21,201 nt of DNA from Pontiellaceae bacterium. GTDB lineage: Bacteria > Verrucomicrobiota > Kiritimatiellia > Kiritimatiellales > Tichowtungiaceae. The translations under genes and the position numbers were made by a program. Under the pieces are notes generated by a model. That model was not told where the DNA came from and searched no databases. It saw only the letters and a list, made by a program, of their open reading frames with translations. Shown piece by piece: positions 7,770-13,850 of the stretch. Each line of letters begins with the position of its first letter. The stretch's first letter is position 1. The DNA lies in assembly GCA_029934215.1 (NCBI GenBank), contig JAOZMR010000012.1, positions 1 to 21,201 of the forward strand, written 5' to 3'.

Positions 7770-7823
7770 CGGTAGACTGTAATTTAAACTGCCCGCTTTT
7801 TAAAAATCGTGCCCCATGCCAGA
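7770..7823 (+). repeat. 54-bp dispersed repeat, copy 1
   Basis: Begins CGGTAGACTGTAATTT and ends CGTGCCCCATGCCAGA. It matches 21148-21201 in 52 of 54 positions; the second copy is cut by the window edge, so the real repeat may be longer. Here it sits at the broken end of the minus-strand gene remnant and is followed by AT-rich sequence without coding potential. It may be an end of an insertion sequence or a dispersed non-coding element. Confidence 0.75.
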
Positions 7824-7846
7824 ATGAACCTTTCTTCATTCACCAT

Positions 7847-7882
7847 AAACAATAAGGAAGGACTATCGGGATGGACTAGTAG
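7847..7882 (+). repeat. AAACAATA...GGGATGGACTA repeat, copy 1
   Basis: The stretch starts AAACAATA and ends GGGATGGACTAGTAG. A similar stretch is at 12921-12955, ending GGGATGGACTACTAG (14 of 15 bases), with two small gaps in the middle part. It could be a second dispersed element or a part of the one that starts at 7770. Confidence 0.4.
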
Positions 7883-7928
7883 TTCGGTGTTGACTCCGTA
7901 ATACCATAAAGAGAAGAAGGCAGGGTTA

Positions 7929-7987
7929 GTTTTTCCAACCATTGGAACCCTTTTTCTTTCAATCGGAAATCGGAAATCTTCAATCGG
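7929..7987 (-). repeat. Right arm of the ~58-bp inverted repeat, with palindrome copy 3
   Basis: It is the reverse-oriented partner of 7380-7436. It contains TTCCAACCATTGGAA at 7933-7947 and the outer block AATCGGAAATCTTCAATCGG at 7968-7987, the exact reverse complement of 7380-7399. It ends 30 bp from the rhomboid gene stop. Confidence 0.7.
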
Positions 7988-8016
7988 AAAGCCCTTCCCA
8001 TCCCACCGCTTCCGGT

Positions 8017-8775
8017 TTACTGTTTCCCAGCGCGTTTGAGTCGGTTGCGTTCGGTGCGCGTGAGGGTGTGGAGTCCGTGGGTGTTTGCTTTGTCGAGGAT
8101 TCGATTGATTTCGTTTCGATCGATCTGAGGTTTACTTTTTATATGAAAAGTGTTGCGCAGCTTTTTCATGAGACCGAGGCGCCCAAAGGAAAGTGCGTAT
8201 AGGTAGCCAGCAATGCCGCCACTCAGATGTGCGGAGTTTGCAACTGCGCCGCCTGGACCGCCGAGCGTTCGGAGCAATTCATAGGATCCTAAAACTAAAA
8301 CAAGTACCCATGCTTTGATGGGGAGTATTCCCCAGATGTAGAGTTTACGGTTCGGGTAGAGTGCTGCGTACGCACCTAGAATCCCAAAAACGGCGCCTGA
8401 GGCTCCGACGCAGGTGTGGTGACCTGGGGAAAGTATCGACCAACCGAGACCGCCAAGGAGACCGCTAAATAGGTAGAGCTTGAAGAATCGGTTTGTGCCG
8501 AGTGCTCGTTCAATTTCATTGCCGAGGAGGAATAGGGATAGGAGGTTGAACAGGATGTGGTTAAATCCGTCATGTACGAATTGATAGGTGATGAGCTGCC
8601 AAAATGCGCCGTGCCTCAGCCAATCTGCGCGTAAAGCACAGATGTTGCTTAAGGGAATGGCTAGAAAATGTTCTAAAACAAAGGCTACGATGTTGAGAAT
8701 CAGCAGCAGCTGTATGCCGAATGATATCCCGAGATTTTTTTCGTTGTGGTTATAGTTTTGCATGCGGGGGATCAT
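8017..8775 (-). CDS. Rhomboid-family intramembrane serine protease
   Basis: A 252-residue polytopic membrane protein that should cleave transmembrane helices within the bilayer. The catalytic serine is in VGASGAVFG (S126) and the catalytic histidine in NSAHLSGGIAGYL (H183). HILFN at about 73-77 in the second helix is the usual oxyanion and packing region. About six hydrophobic helices can be traced between residues 17 and 200. A basic, soluble tail of about 50 residues (RNTFHIKSK to the end) follows. The start is uncertain: ATG at 8775 and ATG at 8763 both lack a clear ribosome site. The gene diverges from the L,D-transpeptidase with a 76-bp gap. Substrates cannot be predicted. Confidence 0.92.
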   Translation of the reverse strand: MIPRMQNYNHNEKNLGISFGIQLLLILNIVAFVLEHFLAIPLSNICALRADWLRHGAFWQLITYQFVHDGFNHILFNLLSLFLLGNEIERALGTNRFFKLYLFSGLLGGLGWSILSPGHHTCVGASGAVFGILGAYAALYPNRKLYIWGILPIKAWVLVLVLGSYELLRTLGGPGGAVANSAHLSGGIAGYLYALSFGRLGLMKKLRNTFHIKSKPQIDRNEINRILDKANTHGLHTLTRTERNRLKRAGKQ

Positions 8776-8851
8776 AGCAATTTTTTAATGGATTGCAATA
8801 GGTTGAGCTTTAGATTAGTTTCCCTCTTCAAATTTAGCGGTTAGGAAAAAA

Positions 8852-9859
8852 ATGTCAGATATTTACGTGCGACCTTATGATAGTGGAAAAAAGGGCTCAA
8901 ATCGGGGGCTTTTGATTGCGATGGTGCTTACCTTTCTTGTGGGTGGTTCTATTTGGTGGTGGTCTAGCCGAGAGGTTGAAGACACAGAACAACCCGAATC
9001 AGAGGTGGAAACAGAGATAAAAACAGAGGCAAAGCCGGACGGGGGTAAATCTCCTCGTTCTAAGCCGTCGAAAAAGAAGAAGAGTAAAAAACAAAAAACG
9101 CCAAGCTCGGCGCCTGTGGAGGAAAAACCTGTTTCGGTTGATATCAATAAACGTTTTGCTACGGCCCAATCGCTCATCGCTTCAGGGAAATTGAGCGAAG
9201 CATCTAGGTTTCTCGATGATCTGATTGCTTCGACAACGGATACGAGTTTACGGAATAGTGCGATTCGGATGCAGGGACGAGCCAATATGACTCTTTTTCT
9301 TTCCAGTGCTCCAAGCGCTCAGAAGAAGAGTTACATCATTCAACCGGGCGACTCGTTGGACCGGATTGCCCGAAAACACAAAACGACGGTGCCGCTGCTC
9401 CGTCGGCTCAACGCAATCAAGGGCACACTGATTTACCCAGGCGCACGTTTGCTTGTTCCTGTATCTGCGTTCATTGTTCAGGTCGACAAATCGGATCGTA
9501 CGCTGGAGCTGATGGTTGGAGGAAAACGCCTTAAGCGTTATAGCATCGGTGTTGGGCAACATGGAAAGACTCCGACCGGAACGTTTTCGACCGTGGTTCA
9601 TCAGATGAACCCAGACTGGACTCCGCCGAGTGGTGGAATCGTTAAATTTGGCAATCCCCTCAATGTGCTTGGAACCCGCTGGATGTCTTTTGGAGATAAA
9701 GCGCGCCCCGACCTTAAAGGCTTTGGGATTCACGGCACGTCGGATCGAACAAGTATTGGCGGCGAAACCAGTAATGGTTGCATTCGCATGCTCAATGAGG
9801 ATGTCGAAGAGGTCTTCCTTTTGATACCTCGCGGAACCCGAGTTGTTATTTCAGAATAG
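8852..9859 (+). CDS. L,D-transpeptidase with LysM domain, membrane-anchored
   Basis: A 335-residue periplasmic peptidoglycan enzyme. A single transmembrane anchor is at about 18-37, followed by an acidic then lysine-rich linker (about 40-95), a short helical part (96-150), a LysM domain (160-203, YIIQPGDSLDRIARKHKTT through LIYPGARLLVP) and a YkuD domain (207-335). The catalytic motif is FGIHGT (H294) and SNGCIRM (C310). Such enzymes make 3-3 cross-links or attach proteins to peptidoglycan. The linker suggests the catalytic part reaches away from the membrane to the wall. The gene stands alone; accA follows 78 bp later after a hairpin. Confidence 0.93.
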   Translation: MSDIYVRPYDSGKKGSNRGLLIAMVLTFLVGGSIWWWSSREVEDTEQPESEVETEIKTEAKPDGGKSPRSKPSKKKKSKKQKTPSSAPVEEKPVSVDINKRFATAQSLIASGKLSEASRFLDDLIASTTDTSLRNSAIRMQGRANMTLFLSSAPSAQKKSYIIQPGDSLDRIARKHKTTVPLLRRLNAIKGTLIYPGARLLVPVSAFIVQVDKSDRTLELMVGGKRLKRYSIGVGQHGKTPTGTFSTVVHQMNPDWTPPSGGIVKFGNPLNVLGTRWMSFGDKARPDLKGFGIHGTSDRTSIGGETSNGCIRMLNEDVEEVFLLIPRGTRVVISE

Positions 9860-9884
9860 AAAAAAAGCCATCCTGACGGATGGC
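9860..9884 (-). terminator. Hairpin with T-tract on the minus strand
   Basis: GCCATCC (9867-9873) and GGATGGC (9878-9884) form a 7-bp stem with a 4-nt loop, preceded by a run of A residues. Read on the minus strand this is a classical intrinsic terminator (stem then seven T), but no minus-strand gene ends here; on the plus strand, where it would be needed after the L,D-transpeptidase, there is no U tract. It may act as a processing or stability hairpin, or stop antisense transcripts. Confidence 0.5.
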
Positions 9885-9937
9885 GGACTGTTGGAATCAA
9901 GAAAGGTTCCACTCATCCATTAAACCAAGGAATTATT

Positions 9938-10894
9938 ATGCCCCCGTTTATATTACCTTTTGAAAAACCGGTTACAGATCTTGAAAACAAACTGCACGAA
10001 CTCGAAGCGTTCAGCAAAGATCAGGATATTGATGTGGCTCACGAGCTCGAGCGTATGAAAGGGAAGATCGAAACCACGCGTGCACAGATCTACGAGAACC
10101 TCACGTCCTGGCAAAAAGTCCAAGTTGCTCGGCATCCAGAACGACCGTACACCATGGATTACATCGAAAATATGACCACCGATTTCGTGGAAATACACGG
10201 GGATCGGATTCATAAAGACGACCGTGCGATCATCGGCGGCTTTGCTAAACTCGACGGACAGAAAGTCATGATCATCGGTTCTCAAAAGGGGCGCGACACC
10301 AAAAGCAATTTGGCCTGCAATTTTGGTTGTGCCTATCCAGAGGGCTATCGAAAAGCACTACGTCTAATGAAAATGGCCGATAAATTTAATGTGCCGATCG
10401 TCACGCTCATTGACACACCCGGCGCTTTCCCAGGTTTGGAATCCGAGGAACGGCATATCGCCGAAGCAATCGCGGTAAACCTTCGCGAAATGTTTAACCT
10501 AAGAGTTCCTATTATTGTCACCATTATCGGAGAGGGAGGTTCCGGCGGCGCGCTCGGGATTGGAATTGGCGACCGTATTCTTATTTTAGAGCACTCCTAC
10601 TACTCTGTGATTTCGCCAGAGGGTTGCGCAGCGATTCTTTTTAAGGATCGAGCCTACGCAGACAAATCCGCAGAGGCACTCAAAATCACCGCACAGCATC
10701 TGATTGAAAATAAGCTAGCCGATGAGATTGTCCCCGAGCCGAAAGGTGGAGCACACACCGATCACGAAGCGATCGCAACTACGCTCAAAAAGGCAATTCT
10801 CTCCCATCTTTCCGAACTAAAAGAGCAAACCACAGATAAACTCCTCGATGAACGCTATTCTAAGTTCCGAGCGATGGGTGTTTTCGAGGAATAG
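9938..10894 (+). CDS. accA: Acetyl-CoA carboxylase carboxyltransferase, alpha subunit
   Basis: This subunit pairs with AccD to transfer the carboxyl group from biotin carboxyl carrier protein to acetyl-CoA, the first committed step of fatty acid synthesis. The 318 residues match the usual length. Typical blocks are PYTMDYIENMTTDFVEIHGD, the core NFGCAYPEGYRKALRLMKMA, TLIDTPGAFPGLESEERH, and the oxyanion-forming GEGGSGGALGIGIGD. The conserved SVISPEGCAAILFKD follows. AAGGAATTATT precedes the ATG, giving a good start. accD is not in the window; a separate position is common in many bacteria. Confidence 0.98.
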   Translation: MPPFILPFEKPVTDLENKLHELEAFSKDQDIDVAHELERMKGKIETTRAQIYENLTSWQKVQVARHPERPYTMDYIENMTTDFVEIHGDRIHKDDRAIIGGFAKLDGQKVMIIGSQKGRDTKSNLACNFGCAYPEGYRKALRLMKMADKFNVPIVTLIDTPGAFPGLESEERHIAEAIAVNLREMFNLRVPIIVTIIGEGGSGGALGIGIGDRILILEHSYYSVISPEGCAAILFKDRAYADKSAEALKITAQHLIENKLADEIVPEPKGGAHTDHEAIATTLKKAILSHLSELKEQTTDKLLDERYSKFRAMGVFEE

Positions 10895-10960
10895 ACGCAG
10901 AATCACAACCCGTTAGATGCGAACCAAAAGATCCAAAAACGAAAACACACAAGGAACAAC

Positions 10961-11596
10961 ATGGGACAGAGCAGCACAAAAAACCGTCAAAAAAAGATAG
11001 CGAAACGAAAAGCTAAAACCAAAATGAAGCAGAAAAACACAAGAATACATGGAGCAGACCTAGGCAAAAAAATGGGTCTAGCGGAGGAGTGTTGGATTGA
11101 TGACTCAAACCAAGGTCTTTGCACCTTCATCCTTCTTCGAAGAGCAAATGACGGAAACTTTTGGCTAGGCTCCTTCATGGTCGATTTCTTTTGTCTTGGA
11201 GTGAAAAACTGTTTTTTACGGAGGGTAAACCTCCTGGAAATGCGTGCATTTGTAGAGTGCCGAGCGTTCGTTCCATACTCTGCAGAACAGATGAAAACTG
11301 CCGTTATGACTGGCGTTGAGTATGCGAAAAGCATCGGATTTGAGCCGTATAAGGACTACAAAAGCGCGTTTAAAATCTTTAACAACATCGAAGAAAGCTC
11401 CGTTCCGTGCGAGTTTGAACTTGGAAAAGATGGGAAACCTTTTTTCTTCGCCGGTCCGTTTGATTCCCCAAAAAAATGCGCCCGCATTAAGGACGTTTTA
11501 GATCAGACGTGTGGTGAAGGGAATTATATAATGACTCTCGCAGTGGCCGAGTTTGATCATAAAAAAGGCAGATATGTAGGCTCAGAGATTTTCTGA
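10961..11596 (+). CDS. Conserved hypothetical protein, basic N-terminus
   Basis: A 211-residue protein without an assigned function. The first 35 residues are very lysine-rich, possibly for nucleic acid or ribosome contact. The middle has a distinctive block, GNFWLGSFMVDFFCLGVKNC, followed by a second block with TGVEYAKSIGFEPYKDYKSA, a pattern seen in uncharacterised proteins of several phyla that I recall only as hypothetical. There is no signal peptide or membrane segment. AAGGAACAAC before the ATG is a good ribosome site. It lies 66 bp after accA and 34 bp before the nucleotidyltransferase, so the three may be cotranscribed. Confidence 0.75.
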   Translation: MGQSSTKNRQKKIAKRKAKTKMKQKNTRIHGADLGKKMGLAEECWIDDSNQGLCTFILLRRANDGNFWLGSFMVDFFCLGVKNCFLRRVNLLEMRAFVECRAFVPYSAEQMKTAVMTGVEYAKSIGFEPYKDYKSAFKIFNNIEESSVPCEFELGKDGKPFFFAGPFDSPKKCARIKDVLDQTCGEGNYIMTLAVAEFDHKKGRYVGSEIF

Positions 11597-11630
11597 TCGC
11601 TCACGCTCACTTGAAACCCAAATCTCTAAA

Positions 11631-12530
11631 ATGAAATCTATGAAACCAACACTCGTAATTATGGCAGCAGGAATGGGGAGCCGCTACGGAGGACTCAAGC
11701 AAATTGATCCTGTAGGTCCCTCCGGCGAAATCGTCCTCGACTACTCCATTTATGACGCCATTCAAGCGGGTTTTGGCAAAGTCGTTTTTATTATTCGTCC
11801 CGAGATAGAAGCCGATTTCAAGGAAGCCATCGGTTCGAAGCTCGAAGGGAGAATCGATATTGAATACGTTTTCCAAACCTTGGGAAAAATCCCGTCTGGG
11901 TTCTCCGTTCCAAAAGACCGCACAAAACCGTGGGGAACCGGACAGGCTGTCTTAATGGCCGCCGAGGTGGTTAATGAACCCTTCGCAGTGATTAATGCAG
12001 ACGACTTCTACGGGCGCGTAACATTTGAGGTTATCGCTCGAAAACTCGCCGCGACCGACGTGAACGGTACCGATTTCTCGATGGTCGGCTTCTATATCAA
12101 AAACACGCTCTCAGACAACGGAAGCGTGGCGCGCGGATACTGCGACGTACAGAACGGATCCCTTGCCACTGTAACTGAATACTTCGAAATTGAGCGAAAG
12201 AGCAACGGCACGATCCAGCATACCGAAGGAACAATGGAGGATAACGATATGGTCTCCATGAACACCTGGGGTTTCTCTCCGAAACTTTTCTCCTTCTTAC
12301 AGAGCGGATTCACTACATTCCTCGAAAAGGAAGGCACTGAATTAAAAAGTGAATATCTACTACCCGAGCTGATCGATGGATTAATCCACAGCGGAGAAGC
12401 AACCGTCGACGTGCTTCCAACGAGCGAGAAATGGATGGGTGTCACCCATCCAAAAGACAAGCCGCTGGTTATGGAAGGAATTCAGGCACTCGTGAACGCT
12501 GGTTTGTACCCTAAAAACCTGTGGAAATAA
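11631..12530 (+). CDS. Nucleotidyltransferase, sugar-1-phosphate type
   Basis: A 299-residue Rossmann-like nucleotidyltransferase. The N-terminal signature MAAGMGSRYGGLKQIDPVG (residues 11-29) binds the nucleotide phosphates, and VINADDFYG is the metal-binding DD motif equivalent of the family. It resembles UTP-glucose-1-phosphate uridylyltransferase-like proteins of the NTP_transferase family, but the sugar cannot be told from the sequence. An in-frame ATG three codons later (11640) is an equally possible start; neither has a strong Shine-Dalgarno. The stop TAA at 12528-12530 lies 5 bp before the ATG of the next small ORF, suggesting translational coupling. Confidence 0.85.
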   Translation: MKSMKPTLVIMAAGMGSRYGGLKQIDPVGPSGEIVLDYSIYDAIQAGFGKVVFIIRPEIEADFKEAIGSKLEGRIDIEYVFQTLGKIPSGFSVPKDRTKPWGTGQAVLMAAEVVNEPFAVINADDFYGRVTFEVIARKLAATDVNGTDFSMVGFYIKNTLSDNGSVARGYCDVQNGSLATVTEYFEIERKSNGTIQHTEGTMEDNDMVSMNTWGFSPKLFSFLQSGFTTFLEKEGTELKSEYLLPELIDGLIHSGEATVDVLPTSEKWMGVTHPKDKPLVMEGIQALVNAGLYPKNLWK

Positions 12531-12535
12531 GGTCT

Positions 12536-12904
12536 ATGGAGGAGCACTGGAACGGCTTGCTTGCGCACCCATTCAGCTGGGACTACGATGGAAGCGGACT
12601 GCACGAAAAGGCGGTCAAGCGGTTCACGAAACTGCTCGCGAACTCGGTCGAGACGTTTGAGCTACGGATACTCGTCAAGATGCTCTCGCTCATGACAAAC
12701 GTAACCACCGACTACTTCGATGAAGTCCCAGAATCAACATAGGATCAACTCGCCGCGACCGTCACACTAAAAGACGAGGTCATTGGCAATCTCATAGAAA
12801 AGGATGACCGACCCAAATGCAAAGAGAAATCAGAGAAGGTCGTAACCGCATTCAGGATGGCTATTCGTCGGTACACTGATCAGGCACGTAAAGCCGTAGT
12901 GTAG
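12536..12904 (+). pseudogene. Small unknown ORF interrupted by an in-frame TAG
   Basis: From ATG at 12536 the frame runs 68 codons (MEEHWNGLLAHPFSWDYDGS and on) to a TAG at 12740-12742. The same frame then continues for 53 sense codons (DQLAATVTLKDEVIGNLIEK and on) to a second TAG at 12902-12904. Both halves have a protein-like composition rich in charged residues, so this looks like one gene of about 121 residues with a nonsense mutation. The overlapping TAAGG just before the ATG could serve as ribosome site and couples it to the nucleotidyltransferase. No family was recognised. Alternatives are a real 68-residue product, or readthrough of the TAG. Confidence 0.45.
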
Positions 12905-12920
12905 CGAACATGAATTGCCG

Positions 12921-12955
12921 AAAACAATAGCAGAACTTATGGGATGGACTACTAG
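12921..12955 (+). repeat. AAACAATA...GGGATGGACTA repeat, copy 2
   Basis: It resembles 7847-7882 over about 35 bp with two small gaps; the last 15 bases differ at one position. It overlaps the stop codon region of rnc (12952-12954), so the repeat may supply or have replaced the rnc stop. Confidence 0.4.
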
Positions 12956-13626
12956 ATCAAACTACGAACCGCCTTTTCCGCCGCATTTTTTTCTGCAACA
13001 CGACGACCAGTCCCTGCGCCGCAATACGCGAAATTGTTCACCGTCACTTCCACCATAAAATGCCTCGCGTGGTCTGGACCACTCTCCTCCACCACACGAT
13101 ACACGGGGATAGGAAACCCATTCTTCTGAGCATACTCCTGCAACGTACCTTTAGGATTTAATAAACCCAGAGAAGTCGGTTCCAAGGGTTGGAAAATATG
13201 TTTCTCAAAAAACTTTCTAGCAGGCTTCAACCCGCCGTCGAGCCAGATCGCCCCCAACAAGGCCTCAAGAACATCCTCCAAATTCGACTCACGATCCGCG
13301 CCACCATTTGTCGCCTCACCGCGCCCCAACAAAAGATGCTCACCCATCCCCAACTCCCGAGCAGCAGCAGCTAACGCCCGACCAGAGGCAATCGAACTTT
13401 TCCGTTGCGTAAGTTCACCCTCCGCAGCCTCAGGATACTTCTCCGAGAGGCGATCCGCAGCCAACAACCCAAGCACAGAGTCGCCGAGAAATTCAAGCCG
13501 TTGATTGTCCGCCAACAACTCGGGGTTTTCATAACGGTGCGATGGATGCGTTAGAGCGGCCTCTAATAGTGTTTTTTTTCTAAACCTATAACCGATTCTC
13601 TTCTCAAAACCTGGGAATTTTTTCAT
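12952..13626 (-). CDS. rnc: Ribonuclease III
   Basis: Double-strand-specific endoribonuclease that processes rRNA precursors and structured mRNAs. With the start at 13626 it is 224 residues long, typical for the family. The signature NQRLEFLGDSVLGLL is at 41-55, with acidic residues LEDVLEALLGAIWLDGG forming the second half of the metal site. A double-stranded RNA-binding domain (about 155-224) begins at PKGTLQEYAQKNG and ends AEKNAAEKAVRSLI. The ATG at 13626 is preferred because AGAAAGGATCGGT precedes it; an upstream in-frame start at 13686 adds 20 residues unlike the family. The linker between the two domains contains a copy of the dispersed palindrome, read as FQPLE. It diverges from clpC. 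Confidence 0.95.
   Translation of the reverse strand: MKKFPGFEKRIGYRFRKKTLLEAALTHPSHRYENPELLADNQRLEFLGDSVLGLLAADRLSEKYPEAAEGELTQRKSSIASGRALAAAARELGMGEHLLLGRGEATNGGADRESNLEDVLEALLGAIWLDGGLKPARKFFEKHIFQPLEPTSLGLLNPKGTLQEYAQKNGFPIPVYRVVEESGPDHARHFMVEVTVNNFAYCGAGTGRRVAEKNAAEKAVRSLI
13180..13194 (+). repeat. TTCCAA-N3-TTGGAA palindrome inside rnc, copy 4
   Basis: TTCCAAGGGTTGGAA with GG before and AAAA after carries the family's flanking asymmetry. It lies in the linker between catalytic and RNA-binding domains of RNase III, where five codons of extra sequence would be tolerated. Chance cannot be excluded. Confidence 0.5.
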
Positions 13627-13707
13627 ACCGATCCTTTCTCTAATTGGGGGAATTTGATGTACCGGCACGAACCGATTTGCAAACAAGCGGCACAGCGAAC
13701 CATATTT

Positions 13708-13722
13708 TTCCTAGGATTGGAA
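13708..13722 (-). repeat. TTCCAA-N3-TTGGAA palindrome, diverged copy 5
   Basis: TTCCTAGGATTGGAA has one mismatch to the core but keeps the flanks (TTTTT before, CCC after). It lies between the divergent rnc and clpC genes. Confidence 0.5.
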
Positions 13723-13753
13723 CCCTACAAACGCAATAATAGGAGGATTTTCT

Positions 13754-13822
13754 TTGGTACGGGACGAACGTTCGAATGTTCCTATTTGTTACAGCTTGAA
13801 TTCAATCCGCGTTCAGGGATAA
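13754..13822 (+). CDS. Possible 22-residue leader peptide ahead of clpC
   Basis: A perfect AGGAGG (13741-13746) precedes a TTG at 13754 by seven bases. The frame reads LVRDERSNVPICYSLNSIRV then QG and stops at TAA 13820-13822, inside the palindrome at 13814-13828 and 28 bp before the clpC ATG. No other gene uses this strong ribosome site. It may be a regulatory leader ORF; alternatively the AGGAGG is fortuitous. Evidence is only positional. Confidence 0.25.
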   Translation: MVRDERSNVPICYSLNSIRVQG

Positions 13823-13828
13823 TCCCTG
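13765..13828. promoter_or_regulatory. Dyads in the clpC leader
   Basis: CGAACGTTCG (13765-13774) is a perfect 10-bp palindrome and CAGGGATAATCCCTG (13814-13828) a perfect 15-bp one, 22 bp before the clpC ATG. The second could be an operator or an RNA hairpin close to the ribosome site. Neither fits the CIRCE or CtsR consensus that control clpC in Firmicutes. Confidence 0.4.
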
Positions 13829-13850
13829 TTCAAATTCGAGAGGAATACTT

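Noticed and set aside
11871..11885. Palindrome in the nucleotidyltransferase gene (TTCCAAACCTTGGGA)
   Set aside because: One arm base is wrong and the right flank lacks the family pattern; it codes FQTLG in a normal part of the protein.
13765..13780. LexA box in the clpC leader
   Set aside because: CGAACGTTCG is palindromic but lacks the CGAAC-N4-GTTCG spacing of Gram-positive-type SOS boxes.
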